Translations under genes and position numbers: made by a program | The notes under the pieces: model-generated | The model's input: only the letters and a program-made list of their open reading frames with translations | The model's database searches: none | Told to the model about the DNA's origin: nothing | Shown: piece by piece, positions 29,331 to 38,762 of the stretch | How positions within the stretch are numbered: the first letter of the stretch is position 1 | Layout: the number at the start of each line of letters is the position of its first letter | DNA from: CADCWN01 sp046328475 | GTDB taxonomy: Bacteria; Chloroflexota; Chloroflexia; Thermomicrobiales; CADCWN01 | DNA: 64,000 nt | Reading direction: 5' to 3' | NCBI GenBank assembly: GCA_046328475.1 | Contig: JAXLWN010000027.1 | Coordinates: 1 to 64,000 of the forward strand

Positions 29331-29360
29331 GGCGCATAGAGAACGATAAGGAGAAGGTCG

Positions 29361-30343
29361 ATGCCACAATCGCTCCGGTTTGGGATTAGTTTGCCGAATC
29401 GCGCCGTACTCTTTGGTCTGCCGCCGGAGACGCTGCTGGTGACGGCGGAGCGCGCGGAGGCGTCGGGGCTGTTCGACTCGGTCTGGGTGGGGGACAACTT
29501 CCTGTCGAAGCCGCGCCTTGAGGCGGTCGTCGCGCTCTCGGCGGTCGCCGCGCGGACGAAGAGGCTGAAGCTCGGCACGATCTGCCTGGCGAGCTTCCCG
29601 CTGCGCCACCCGCTGCCGTTCGCCATCCAGTGGGCCAGCCTCGACGTCCTCTCCGGCGGGCGCACGATCCTCGTCGTCTGCAACGGCGGCTCGGTGAAGA
29701 TGGGCGGGGCGTTCGCGACCGAACTCGTCGCGATGGGGGTGAAGTCGAGCGAGCGCCCCGCGCGCGTGGAGGAGGGGATCGCGATCCTGCGCCGCTTCTT
29801 CGGCCCGGACCCGGTCACCTTCCACGGCCAGTTCTACGACTTCGAGGAGGTGCAGGTGCTGCCGAAGCCGGTGCAGGCGCGCGTGCCGATCGGCATCGCG
29901 GTGAAGCCGATCGCGGGCGACCCGGTCGGCGGAGCGCATCCTGCGGCGCGTCGCGCGACTGGCCGACTGCTGGCAGATGGACAGCATCGACCCGGCGATC
30001 TTCAAGGGCTGGTGGGCACGCGTGCAGGGCTACGCCGCCAGTACGGGCGCGAGGTCCCCGACGCGCAACTCCACCTGATGGTGAACATCAACGACGACGG
30101 CGCGGGCGCGGCAGGAGTCGGTGGAGTTCCTGGAGCACTACTACGGCCAGGGCCGGATCTCGGACGACTACCTCGCGCACTGGCTGGCCTACGGCTCGCC
30201 AGCGGCGGTCGCGGAGAAGATCCAGACCTTCATCGACGCGGGGTTCACCACGCCGGTGCTGCGCTTCACGTCGCCCGATCAGCTCAGGCAGCAGGCGCTG
30301 TGTTACGGAGGTATTGCCGCAGTTTCGGGTCGCTGTGGTGTGA
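29361..30343 (+). CDS. LLM-class flavin-dependent oxidoreductase (frame breaks)
   Basis: A luciferase-like TIM-barrel protein. SLRFGISLPNRAVLFG, AERAEASGLFDSVWVGDNFLSKPRLEAVVALSAVAARTKRLKLGT and LDVLSGGRTILVVCNGG are typical of F420- or FMN-dependent LLM proteins. RVEEGIAILRRFF and TFHGQFYDFEEVQVLPKPVQ also fit. Frames change near 29930 (to RILRRVARLADCWQMD), 30110 and 30290 (to TEVLPQF). AGG...GGAG before the ATG supports the start. Cofactor and substrate cannot be decided. It is followed by a hydrolase gene on the same strand. Confidence 0.85.
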
Positions 30344-30402
30344 CGGCGCGGCGCAACGGTACAATCGCGCCGGTGTCATCAAATGAGAGAGGGAGGTGCG
30401 CG

Positions 30403-31224
30403 ATGGTGGCGTGGGAGGCTGGCGATCTCAACATCGACGGGCGCAAGGTCCACTACTATCGCGCGGGGGTGCGCGGCAAGCCGCCGGTGATCCTGCTGCA
30501 CGGCTTCAGCAACAACGGGCTGACCTGGACGGTGCTCGCGCGGGATTTGCAGGATGATTATGACCTCGTCGCGTTCGATGCGCCGGGGCATGGGCTTTCG
30601 AGCCACCCCGGCCCGGACGCCACGCCCGATCTGGCCCGCGACCAGATCATCGCGGCGATCGGGCTGCTCGAACTGGATCGCCCCGCGCTGGTCGGGCACT
30701 CGATGGGGGCCGGGACGGCGACGGCGGTCGCGGCGGCGCAGAGCGACATCCTCCGCTGCGTGGTGCTCGAAGATCCGGGCTGGCGCGACGCCGATGCGCC
30801 GCCCCCGCTGCCCGGCGCGGCCGGTTCGCCCGAATGGCTCGAACTGATGCGCGTCCTGCCGGATCTGCCGCCCGCCGAGCGCGAGGCGCTGGCCCTGAAG
30901 ACGAATCCGTCCTGGTCGGAGGAGGACCGCGCGCTCTGGCTCGAATCGCGGCTGCAATTCGACCGCAGCCTGCTCGACAACATGCCGCGCCGCCTCGGTG
31001 CCAACTGGCAAGACCTTGCCCGCCAGATCACCTGCCCGGTGCTGCTGGTGACGGCCGACCTCGACCGTGGGGCGATCGTCTCGCCCGCCGGGGCGACGGA
31101 GGCGATGGGTCTCCTGCGCGACGGGCAGGTCGCGCACATCCCGAACGCGGGGCACAACGTCCGCCGCGACAACTACCCGCCATTCCGGGACGCGGTGATC
31201 CCCTTCCTCCGCGCGCATAGCTGA
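30403..31224 (+). CDS. Alpha/beta hydrolase
   Basis: A 273-residue alpha/beta hydrolase with HGFSNNGLTW (oxyanion region), FDAPGHGLSS, nucleophile elbow LVGHSMGAGT (Ser nucleophile), LVTADLDRGAIV (acid) and PNAGHNVRRDNY (His). The Ser nucleophile separates it from the Asp-type dehalogenase at the left edge. GGGAGGTGCGCG precedes the ATG. Esterase, lactonase or C-C hydrolase activity is possible. The gene is intact and ends at a strong bidirectional hairpin. Confidence 0.9.
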   Translation: MVAWEAGDLNIDGRKVHYYRAGVRGKPPVILLHGFSNNGLTWTVLARDLQDDYDLVAFDAPGHGLSSHPGPDATPDLARDQIIAAIGLLELDRPALVGHSMGAGTATAVAAAQSDILRCVVLEDPGWRDADAPPPLPGAAGSPEWLELMRVLPDLPPAEREALALKTNPSWSEEDRALWLESRLQFDRSLLDNMPRRLGANWQDLARQITCPVLLVTADLDRGAIVSPAGATEAMGLLRDGQVAHIPNAGHNVRRDNYPPFRDAVIPFLRAHS

Positions 31225-31231
31225 CACACAG

Positions 31232-31265
31232 ACAGGCCCCACCGCCGTGTGGCGGTGGGGCCTGT
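31232..31265. terminator. Bidirectional terminator
   Basis: ACAGGCCCCACCGCC and GGCGGTGGGGCCTGT form a perfect 15-bp stem with loop GTGT, between the convergent hydrolase and DHFR-like genes. Confidence 0.85.
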
Positions 31266-31298
31266 GTATCCTACGCTGCGGCGCAGATACCTCGCGCT

Positions 31299-31868
31299 TT
31301 ACGGTCTCTTCGGCACATACCGCAGCGCAACCGCCCCCGAGCCGAGTTCCTGCCGCCCCACGAGCTGCAAGTCGATGTACTGCGAGAGCCCCGCGAAGAG
31401 CGTCGGCCCGTGGCCAGCGAGCCTGGGCTGCACCAGGAACTCGTATTCATCGATCAAGCCCAGATTCGCCAGGGCTAGCGGGAGCTGCACGCCGCCCACG
31501 AAGATGCCGTTCCCCGGCTCCTCTTTGAGCCGTTGCACGGCCTGCCCCAGGTCCCCGCGCAGGAGTTCCGCGTTCCAATCGACCTGCTCCAGGGTGCTCG
31601 ACACGACGTACTTCTGCGCCGCGTCGATCGTCCGGGCGAAGGGTTCCATCCACGCAGGCATCCACTCCGGCTTCTCACCCGTCGCGGGGATCCGCCACGC
31701 CGCCTCCATCATTTCGTAGGTGACCCGGCCAAAGAGCAGGGCATCGGCCTGCGCGAGATGCTCGGCCCAGTAGCGATGCATCGCTTCGTCCGGCAAACCG
31801 GCACGATGATCGACGCACCCGTCCAGCGTGACGTTGATGGAATAGCGCAGGGGTCGCACCGTATGCAC
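31299..31868 (-). CDS. Dihydrofolate reductase family protein (RibD C-terminal domain)
   Basis: A 189-residue RibD_C/DHFR-like protein: LRYSINVTLDGCVDHRAG, DALLFGRVTYEMMEAAW, KYVVSSTLEQVDWNAELL, GIFVGGVQLPLALANLGLIDEYEFLVQPRLAGHGPTLF. NADPH-dependent reduction is expected from the fold. This stand-alone YyaP/YwjB-like group has no settled substrate. The gene is intact. Confidence 0.9.
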   Translation of the reverse strand: MHTVRPLRYSINVTLDGCVDHRAGLPDEAMHRYWAEHLAQADALLFGRVTYEMMEAAWRIPATGEKPEWMPAWMEPFARTIDAAQKYVVSSTLEQVDWNAELLRGDLGQAVQRLKEEPGNGIFVGGVQLPLALANLGLIDEYEFLVQPRLAGHGPTLFAGLSQYIDLQLVGRQELGSGAVALRYVPKRP

Positions 31869-31938
31869 CTCTCATCGCTTCAAGCGTTCAGCGCGAACAG
31901 CACGCCGCCCCGCGAGTTATGTCTACGCCGATAGGCAC

Positions 31939-32717
31939 TCAGTGGCAGTGGCGGCCGGTGGGGGCGTCGCCCGAGGACGGGGTGCCGAGGTCGTCGGAGC
32001 GCCCGGCGGCGATGCGCGACCACTGTGCGATCGGTCGCCCGTTCTTGCGGAAGGCATTGCCGCCTTCGCTGCTATTGAAGCGGCGCGGCCACCCCTCGGG
32101 CGAGTCCTCCCAGGACTCCTGCCGCCCGTAGACAGTCATGTCGAGCATCTGGTAGGAGTTGCCCATCGTCTCGCAGCCGCGCCCGGTGGTCCAGTAAGTC
32201 TCGAAGACGCGGTTGCCGTCGCGCAGGTAGCACGCCTTCATGCCGAAGTGACCGCCGGGGGCGAGCCGCTCAGGGATTCTTCGGACACGGAGTACCAGGG
32301 CGCTTCCCAGCCCATGAAGGCCCGATAGCGGCTGATCTGCTCGAACGGACCCTCGCAGAAGACCGCGAAGGTGACGTCGCGCGAGTGCAGGTAGCCGAGT
32401 TCGCGCACATGGCCGGTGTTGAAGGTGCAGCCCTCGCACTGGTCGGCGGCGGGGCGGCCGGTGTGCCACATGTGGAACGACACGTAGAGCTGCGTCCGCC
32501 CCTCGAAGGCGTCGAGCAGCGTGACCTCCCCGTTCGCCCCGATGATCGGTGCCGTCGCATCGACCTCGATCATCGGCAGCTTCCGGCGCGCGGCGGCGAT
32601 GGCGTCCCCCTCGCGGGTATGCGCCTTCTCGCGCTTGCGAAGCTCGGCGATCTGCGCCTCCCAGGTGTCGCGGCCCACGATCGGCGGCATGGCGGCGTGG
32701 GCGGTCTCGGTCGTCAT
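31939..32717 (-). CDS. DUF899 thioredoxin-like protein (one frame break)
   Basis: About 258 residues after correcting one frame change near 32262. IVGRDTWEAQIAELRKREKAHTREGDAIAAARRKLP and LPMIEVD open the fold. DQCEGCTFNTGHV carries a Cys-x2-Cys pair at the thioredoxin-like active-site position. The C-terminal part has VFETYWTTGRGCETMGNSYQMLDMTVYGRQESWEDSPEGWP, the DUF899 hallmark. Start at the ATG 32717 (MTTETAHAAM) with GGAG upstream. Function of the family is not established. Confidence 0.85.
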
Positions 32718-32951
32718 CGCAATGCTCCTTGCAGGTTGTTCGGTCCGGTCACGACGGGCAGCTGCAACGGTGCTGGCAAACAGCGAGCGCAGCGGACTCA
32801 AGCGACGTGCCATCGGCCATCAGCATACCTCCTTCGTGCGTCACCAGGGGCGTGACGTTGAGTAGTCGATTGGGGTGGGACGAGATCGACAATTCGGGGG
32901 AGCAGCTTCTGGGGGCTGGGAAGTGCTGGGTGGTGGTTTGCTTTCGGGACC

Positions 32952-33476
32952 TCAGAGGGCGATCTCGGCACACGGCCGGACGGCGATCGGGTGGTCGGGG
33001 TGCGCCAGGTTGCCCAGGGTCCGATTGTGGTGCGCGATGATCTGCGCCGCCGGGAGGGTGGGGCTGTCCTCGGTCGTGTGGCCGTCCGCCACGAGGGTCA
33101 CGTCGAAGCCCTCGCTGGCCGCGCGGCGGCAGGTGGCGTCGATGCAGAGTTCGGTCTGCACCCCGGTGACGACGAGGTGCCGCACGCCCCGCGCCGTCAG
33201 TTCCTCTCGCAACGGCGTGCCGTAGAAGGCGTCGCAGGCGCGCTTGCGGATGACCAGTTCCCCCTCGGCCGGGGTGAGGGCGGCGACGAACGCCCATTCC
33301 GGCACGCCGGGTCGCAGCCAGTCGTCCTCGTGCTGGATGAAGACGACGGGCGTCCCTGCGCCGCGCGCGTCTGCCACCAGCCCCGCCAGCCGCACCTCGA
33401 TCGCCTCGCGCTGGTAGGCCGCCCCGACATTGCCGAGCTGCATGTCGATCACCAGCAGCGCCGTATCGGTCGCCAT
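32952..33476 (-). CDS. Isochorismatase-family cysteine hydrolase
   Basis: A 174-residue cysteine hydrolase. The catalytic triad is visible: Asp in LLVIDMQ, Lys in LVIRKRACDAFYGT, Cys in VTGVQTELCIDATCRRA. The family includes nicotinamidases and N-carbamoylsarcosine amidohydrolases; isochorismatase proper is unlikely for a stand-alone copy. ATG at 33476 follows AGGAGGGG. A TATACT box about 40 bases upstream on the minus strand could be its -10. Confidence 0.9.
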   Translation of the reverse strand: MATDTALLVIDMQLGNVGAAYQREAIEVRLAGLVADARGAGTPVVFIQHEDDWLRPGVPEWAFVAALTPAEGELVIRKRACDAFYGTPLREELTARGVRHLVVTGVQTELCIDATCRRAASEGFDVTLVADGHTTEDSPTLPAAQIIAHHNRTLGNLAHPDHPIAVRPCAEIAL

Positions 33477-33799
33477 CCGCCCCTCCTTCCTGTCCGTACA
33501 GAACATTCGTGCTGAGATAGTATAGCGGTGGCGGTTGCGGGCGGTCAAGACGCCGGGGGGACGTGCGCGACGCGGCGTGGCCGAAGGTGCTTCGACGCCC
33601 TCCGCGCCGCGCAAGCCGCTGCGGGCGTTGCCGGTGCGGGCAGCGCCTCCCGTCTGGCCCCGTTCTTGCCACGGCTATCGCACACGAGCGCCGGGTAGGC
33701 CTTGACCTGGTGCATCCCGGGTGTCGAGAATGTAACGTCGGCTCCGTCCCAGGGGCGCAGTGGCCACGACGGGCCGCGCGAAGCAGAAGGAGAACCACC
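33477..33799. other. Divergent intergenic region
   Basis: 323 bases between divergent genes. A TATACT-like -10 serves the minus strand near 33520. On the plus strand a TTGACC lies near 33700, but I found no well-spaced partner box. No repeat array or gene seen. Confidence 0.4.
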
Positions 33800-34240
33800 A
33801 TGACGATTCAGCGGATGGACAACGTGCTGATCGTGGTTGACGACCTGGAGGCGACCACGGCGTTCTTTGTCGCGCTCGGGCTGGAGCTGGAGGGCGAGAC
33901 GACCGTCGAGGGTCCCGCAGTAGACCGTCTCATCGACCTGCCCAACGTCCGTGCGACCCTCGTGTTCCTGCGCACGCCCGACGGCCACGGGCGGATCGAG
34001 CTGGACAAGTTCCACACGCCGGCAGCGATCAGCACCGGGCCTACCAACGTGCCGGTGAACGCACTCGGGATCCGCCGCATCATGTTCGCCGTGGACGATA
34101 TCGACGCCACCGTCGCGCGCGTGCGCGGCCACGGTGCCGAACTGGTCGGCGAGGTGGTGCAGTACGGGGACACCTATCGGCTCGGCTACGTCCGTGGCCC
34201 GGAGGGCATCATCGTCGGGCTGGCCGAGCAGCTTGGCTGA
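33800..34240 (+). CDS. VOC-family (glyoxalase/bleomycin-resistance-like) protein
   Basis: A 146-residue VOC protein with two beta-alpha-beta-beta-beta modules: MDNVLIVVDDLEATTAFFVALGLELEGE, then GIRRIMFAVDDIDATVARVRGHGAELVGEV and YRLGYVRGPEGIIVGLAEQL. The His and Glu metal positions common in the family are only partly present. Lyase, dioxygenase or resistance roles are all possible. ATG at 33800 with AGAAGGAG upstream. The gene is intact. Confidence 0.88.
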   Translation: MTIQRMDNVLIVVDDLEATTAFFVALGLELEGETTVEGPAVDRLIDLPNVRATLVFLRTPDGHGRIELDKFHTPAAISTGPTNVPVNALGIRRIMFAVDDIDATVARVRGHGAELVGEVVQYGDTYRLGYVRGPEGIIVGLAEQLG

Positions 34241-34381
34241 CGGCCCGCCGCGACCGCCCGGACGAGTGCCAGGTCAGGCCGCCAGCGCCGCTTACCGCGC
34301 CCGTCCATGCCGGATGTGCCGATTCCCAGCAGACCCGCCCGCCCGCCACTCGCGCAGAAGCCGCTCGCAGCGCGGAAACGA

Positions 34382-34411
34382 CGCTGCGCCGGTCATTCGT
34401 CCGGCGCAGCG
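34382..34411. terminator. Bidirectional terminator hairpin
   Basis: CGCTGCGCCGG faces CCGGCGCAGCG, an 11-bp perfect stem with loop TCATTCGT, then CCTTGCATTGTTT. It separates the convergent VOC and PhyH genes. Confidence 0.75.
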
Positions 34412-34432
34412 CCTTGCATTGTTTGGCAACGG

Positions 34433-35242
34433 CTAGTGCGGGCTGGTCGCCTCGGTGCCGCAGGGGCCGCCGTCGGTGTTGGCGTCGAGGATGACTTCTT
34501 CGCCGGACATGGTCAGGATGGGGCGATACCAGGTGGACATGCGCTCGGCGGAGCGGCCGATGTAGTGGCAGATGAAGGAGCGGCGGAAGCGATCCTGCGA
34601 CGTATTCGGGCCGGAGCCGTGGACGAGGCTGCCGTTGAAGAAGAGCACATCGCCCGGGTCGAGGTCGAGCTGCACCGCCTCCAGACCGGGCGGCACCGGC
34701 ACATACTCGCGCGTGAACGACACCGACTGGTCGGCCTCCTCCGGGCAGAAGAGGTCCATGCGGTGCGTGCCCGGCACGACCTGCAAGCCGCCATTCTCGC
34801 CGTCGGCGCGGTCGAGCGCGACCCAGGCCGCGATGCAGGTGCCCGGATCGACCTTCAGGTAGAAATTGTCCTGGTGCAGCGCCTGCCCGCGCGCCCCGGC
34901 CGGCTTGAAGTAGAGCATGCTCTGCGCCGCCAGCGGCTCCTCGCCGAAGAGTTCGGCCAGGATCGTCGCCAGCCGCGCGTCGAGCAGGTAGCGCAGCGCG
35001 ACCTCGTTCACCCGGTGCGGGTGCATCATGCGCGGGTAGCGCTTGAGGATATCGCCGTTCGCCTCCTCGGCCGACACCGGCGCGAAACAGCCCTTGATCG
35101 GCCCGCCCGCGTGCATCGCCATGAAGTTGTCGATCAGCAGTTGCACCTCGTTCGCCGGGAAAAGGCCGCGCGCGACGACGTAGCCACGCTCCTCGAACTC
35201 GCGCGCGGTCGCCGTGGTCGGCATGGTGTCGGTCGCGGTCAT
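34433..35242 (-). CDS. Phytanoyl-CoA dioxygenase family (Fe(II)/2-oxoglutarate) protein
   Basis: A PhyH-type oxygenase of about 269 residues. EFEERGYVVARGLFP opens the jelly roll. QALHQDNFYLKVDPGT gives the His-x-Asp iron ligands, DVLFFNGSLVHGSGPN the distal His, and RFRRSFICHYIG the Arg that binds 2-oxoglutarate. VPGTHRMDLF is also typical. Hydroxylation of a small lipid or secondary metabolite is expected; the substrate is unknown. The ATG at 35242 sits eight bases after GGAG; an ATG six bases earlier is too close to it. Confidence 0.9.
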   Translation of the reverse strand: MTATDTMPTTATAREFEERGYVVARGLFPANEVQLLIDNFMAMHAGGPIKGCFAPVSAEEANGDILKRYPRMMHPHRVNEVALRYLLDARLATILAELFGEEPLAAQSMLYFKPAGARGQALHQDNFYLKVDPGTCIAAWVALDRADGENGGLQVVPGTHRMDLFCPEEADQSVSFTREYVPVPPGLEAVQLDLDPGDVLFFNGSLVHGSGPNTSQDRFRRSFICHYIGRSAERMSTWYRPILTMSGEEVILDANTDGGPCGTEATSPH

Positions 35243-35502
35243 CTGCATCTCTCCTTCGGTCTTCAGCGCCAGCGGCGCGAGCGGGCGTGGCGTGCGGCGT
35301 GCCCAACTGGCGGCAACGGCAACGGGTTGAGCGGCTATGATAGTACACCAGACCGCGCCGCGCAGAGCGCCGAATCTGCGCCCGCGTGTCCGATCGGGCG
35401 CGACTGGAATAGGTGGGCTGGGCTAGAGTTGTCAGGGTGGGGCGCGGTGCGCGTTGTCCCGCCGTGTGGGAAGTGTCGATGTTTGTGAGAGGAGTGGTGG
35501 GG

Positions 35503-36306
35503 ATGGATCGCGAGACGCAGCGACAGTACGCCGAGACTTTCCGTGGCCTGCACCGGAAGGGCAAGCCGGTCGTGCTCTTCAACGCCTGGGATGTCGCCTC
35601 CGCGAAGGTGATCGCGCAGAAGTTCCCGGCGATCGCCACCAGCAGCGCGGCGGTCGCCGCCTCGCTCGGCTACACCGACGGGCAGAAGACGCCGCTCGCC
35701 GCCGTGATCAACCTCGTGGAGCGGATCACCGCGACGGTGTCGGTGCCGCTGACGGTCGATTTCGAGGCGGGCTACGGCGACACGCCGGCGGCGGCGGCGG
35801 AGTCGGTGACCGCGTTGCTGGGGGCGGGCGCGATCGGCATCAACCTCGAAGATAGCCTGCTTGCGGGGGAGCGGGGACTGATCGATCCGGAGCTGCACGC
35901 GGCGAAGATCCGGGCGATCCGCAAGGCGGTCGACGAGTTCGGCGTGCCGCTCGTCATCAACGCCCGCACCGACCCCTTCATCCTGAAGATCGGCACCCCC
36001 GACGTCTGCCTCGAAGAAGCCGTGCGCCGTGGCGCCATCTACGCCGAGGCCGGTGCCGACAGCCTCTTCGTCCCCCTCCTGATGGACCTGACCCTGATCG
36101 AGCAGTTGGTCGGGCGCGTCTCCCTCCCCGTGAACATCATGGCCATCCCCGGCGTGCCGCCGCTCTCGGAGTTGGCGCGCGTGGGTGTGGGCCGGGTGAG
36201 CCTCGCCACCTGGCCGCACAACGCGATGTTGCGCGCGGTCGGTGCGGCGGCGGAAGTAGTAGCGACGACCGGGGAGTACGGAAGCTTCTTGTTGCCGAAC
36301 GGGTGA
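35503..36306 (+). CDS. Isocitrate lyase/PEP mutase superfamily protein
   Basis: A 267-residue TIM barrel of the PEP mutase/ICL superfamily: GKPVVLFNAWDVASAKVIAQ, TSSAAVAASLGYTDG, PLTVDFEAGYGD (metal-binding DxE), GINLEDSLL, LVINARTDPF and MAIPGVPPLSELARVGVGRVS. The typical KxCG loop of ICL and methylisocitrate lyase is absent, as in the small PEP-mutase-like/oxaloacetate hydrolase group. C-C or P-C bond cleavage on a 2-oxo acid is likely. GGAG precedes the ATG at 35503. The gene is intact. Confidence 0.88.
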   Translation: MDRETQRQYAETFRGLHRKGKPVVLFNAWDVASAKVIAQKFPAIATSSAAVAASLGYTDGQKTPLAAVINLVERITATVSVPLTVDFEAGYGDTPAAAAESVTALLGAGAIGINLEDSLLAGERGLIDPELHAAKIRAIRKAVDEFGVPLVINARTDPFILKIGTPDVCLEEAVRRGAIYAEAGADSLFVPLLMDLTLIEQLVGRVSLPVNIMAIPGVPPLSELARVGVGRVSLATWPHNAMLRAVGAAAEVVATTGEYGSFLLPNG

Positions 36307-36316
36307 GGTGGGCGGC

Positions 36317-36347
36317 GGGGCGGCCTCCGACAGTGGGGGGCCGCCCG
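36317..36347 (+). terminator. Probable terminator hairpin
   Basis: GGGCGGCC faces GGCCGCCC with additional CC/GG pairs around GACAGT, ten bases after the PEP-mutase-like stop. There is no clear T-run, only CTGTTGTGT. Confidence 0.5.
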
Positions 36348-36380
36348 GCGCTGTTGTGTCATCGCTATCCCACCTGTCAC

Positions 36381-37267
36381 CTATTGAGTTGGTAGCGTTG
36401 CAGGAACTACACAATCAGGAACAATCGGCGATAGCGGATTGGGACTAACATTCAGACCAAGATGCAAGTCTGTCTTCCCTTCTGTACCTATCGCCAATGT
36501 TGCAACTACGAGAAGTGTCAAGGTCCGATCCGTTGGAAGCCTTATCGATGTACCCCTACAGGAGTATCCATCGCTAGTTAGAACGCTGAAGTGGGACCCA
36601 TCCACCTTGCTCCATATCGCCGTTGTGTCTTCAGGTCCACTCGCGGGTCGCCTGGATACTTCGAGCAGCATGAGCACTGTAATTTGAGCGCTACTTTCCC
36701 AACGGTAGCAATTTGCTTGATCGTCCGCACCAGCTGTCGCGGCCATCGGGGGGAAGAACGCTATGCGCAAACCAATTCCCGTGAGACACTTTCGCACAGT
36801 ATCTGTTTGGACACCACGATTTGGATCTCGTTCGAACCATTGAATTGTTTCAGGTAAATCACAGCTGCTTGGCGGTGTCTCTCCAAGGAAAGTTACTGAC
36901 AGACCGCCACGTTGACGCATCTTTGCATAATTACAGGCAGACTGAATTAATGGCAAACTCGGCGATGCTGGTGACACATCAACTTTTGTTGCCCCTTCCC
37001 AGCGAAGTACAGGCGCAATCGGAACAAACTGTAGGTCGTCTCCTACACGCATTACCCTAGCGCCTCCACAGAATGTGCCAACAGGAATCGTTGACCATGA
37101 GTAAGCATTCTGGGGACTCCCGCTATCCATAGCCGACCTGGCAACGTCCGTCTTTACTCTCCAGATTTCAAATGTTGTAAGACCATCCCTAAGCGCAACG
37201 ACTGCTGTCACCTCCCACCATTTGGGATTACTCTCCAAGGGTTGGATTATCCCTTTAGGATAAGAGA
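36381..37267 (-). pseudogene. C-terminal part of an IS-split membrane protein gene
   Basis: This is the 3' segment of the gene that begins at 39378. Joining 38763 to 37267 and removing the IS plus one copy of the 6-base duplication gives PAYLS-YPKGIIQPLESNPKWWEV in frame. The segment encodes about 290 extracytoplasmic residues, rich in Ser/Thr, with several Cys (VGTFCGGARVM, SACNYAKM, SSCDLPETI, VRKCLTG, DQANCYRW, DGYSCRG, PDCVVP). The composition is AT-richer than the neighbours. No family recognised. Confidence 0.8.
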
Positions 37268-38762
37268 GTGATGTTTAGACTAAAGGGGCAAGCTGACCGA
37301 AGCCAGCGTGCCCGTGGGGTATCCTGCCGGTGCTGAAGCCGAAGGAGGCCCCGATGGATACTACCACGCTCCGCGCCTACCGGCAGGCGCTATACGCCTG
37401 CCTCACCCGCGCGGGTGACGCGCTGTTCGAGGCCGCCGACGCGCTGCTGGTCAGCCCGCAGCCGGGGGCCTTCATCGAGTTGTCGCAAGCGCCCGGCTTC
37501 CGGCGCGGCTGGCCGAGCCTGTACGCCGCGTTCCGCGACGGGCAGATCGACCGCGCGGCGCTGCGCCGCCTCTTCGCCCGGCACGCGCCCCCGCCGGCGG
37601 CGGGCGGGCGGCTGGTGCTGGGGCTGGACACGAGCCCCATCCACCGCCCCGAGGCCGACACCTTCGCCGACCGCACGCTGGTCTACGCGCCCAACCTGCC
37701 GCCCGGGGTCGCCCCGACCCGCCCCGGCTGGGCCTTCTCGACGCTGGCGGTGCTGCCCGACCCGGTCAGCAGCTGGACCTACACCCTCGACAACCAGCGC
37801 GTGCCCGGCGCGACCACCGCCACGGCGGTCGGGGCGGCGCAGGTGGCGGCCCTCCTCCCGCTGCTGCCGGTGCGCCCCGTGCTGGTGGCCGACGGGCACT
37901 ACGGGACGGCGAAGTGGGTGGCGGCGACCGCCGCGCAGCCGTGCGACCAGCTGCTGCGCGCCAAGCGCACCGCCGTCCTCTACCGCCCGGCCCCGCCGCC
38001 CACCGGGAAGCGGGGGGCGCCGCGCAAGGACGGGGCGCGCTTCCAGGGCAGCGACCCCGCGACCCACGGGGAGCCCGACGCCCGGTGGGCGGGGGCCGAC
38101 GCCCGCGGGCAGGCGGTGACGGTGGCCTGCTGGGGCGGCCTCCATCTCAAGGCGTGCCGCGCGACCGCCATCACCGCCATCCGCATCGTCCGCGCGGGGG
38201 CCGCCGGCACCAAGCGCGACCCGCGCGAGGCCTGGTTCTGGTGGCTGGGCGACGCCCCGCCGCCGCCCGACACCCTGCCGCACCTGTACGCGCGGCGCTT
38301 CGGCATCGAGCACGGCTACAAATTCGACAAGCAGGCGCTCCTGTGGGCCAGCCCGCGCCTGCGCACGCCCGCGCAGATGGAGCGCTGGACCGATCTGGTC
38401 GCGGCGGTGCATAATCAGCTCACCCTGGCGCGCCCGCTGGCGGCCATCGCGCACCGCCCCTGGGAGTGCGCCGCCCGCCCGGTCACGCCGCAGCAGGTGC
38501 GCCGGGCGATGCCCCGGATTATCGACGCGGTCGGGACGCCGACACGCCCGCCCCGACCACGCGGGAAAGCGCCGGGGCGGGCACCGGGCACCGTGGTGCG
38601 GCCCGCGCCGCGCCGCGCGGTCCTCCGCAAGGCCCGCAAGCCGGGTGGCGCGGCCCGCCGCCAAGCCGCCTGACCGCGCCACCCGGCTTGCACCCGCGCG
38701 CCGACCGGCGCTGCCACCCCGGTGCCGTGAGCCGTGCTGCCTGCCGATAGTCTAAACATCAC
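37268..38762. mobile_element. Insertion sequence, IS4/IS701-like, 1495 bp
   Basis: Bounded by 15-base terminal inverted repeats: GTGATGTTTAGACTA at 37268-37282 and its exact complement at 38748-38762. AAGAGA flanks both sides (37262-37267 and 38763-38768) as a six-base target duplication. One transposase gene fills the element. Excision in silico restores an open reading frame across the site, confirming the boundaries. Confidence 0.95.
37354..38673 (+). CDS. DDE transposase, IS4/IS701-like
   Basis: A 439-residue transposase, intact. LGLDTSPIHRPEADT holds the first Asp and PVLVADGHYGTAKWV the second. YARRFGIEHGYKFDKQ fits the Y(2)R(3)E(6)K signature of the IS4-related families, with the catalytic Glu. 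The C-terminal 60 residues are Arg/Pro-rich and basic, probably for DNA contact. ATG at 37354 follows GAAGGAGG; a GTG 24 bases upstream is less likely. The GC content is far above that of the interrupted host gene. Confidence 0.93.
   Translation: MDTTTLRAYRQALYACLTRAGDALFEAADALLVSPQPGAFIELSQAPGFRRGWPSLYAAFRDGQIDRAALRRLFARHAPPPAAGGRLVLGLDTSPIHRPEADTFADRTLVYAPNLPPGVAPTRPGWAFSTLAVLPDPVSSWTYTLDNQRVPGATTATAVGAAQVAALLPLLPVRPVLVADGHYGTAKWVAATAAQPCDQLLRAKRTAVLYRPAPPPTGKRGAPRKDGARFQGSDPATHGEPDARWAGADARGQAVTVACWGGLHLKACRATAITAIRIVRAGAAGTKRDPREAWFWWLGDAPPPPDTLPHLYARRFGIEHGYKFDKQALLWASPRLRTPAQMERWTDLVAAVHNQLTLARPLAAIAHRPWECAARPVTPQQVRRAMPRIIDAVGTPTRPPRPRGKAPGRAPGTVVRPAPRRAVLRKARKPGGAARRQAA

Noticed and set aside
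33690..33730. Plus-strand promoter for the VOC gene at 33800
   Set aside because: TTGACC is present, but the nearest -10-like sequence (GAGAAT) is weak and 18 bases away.
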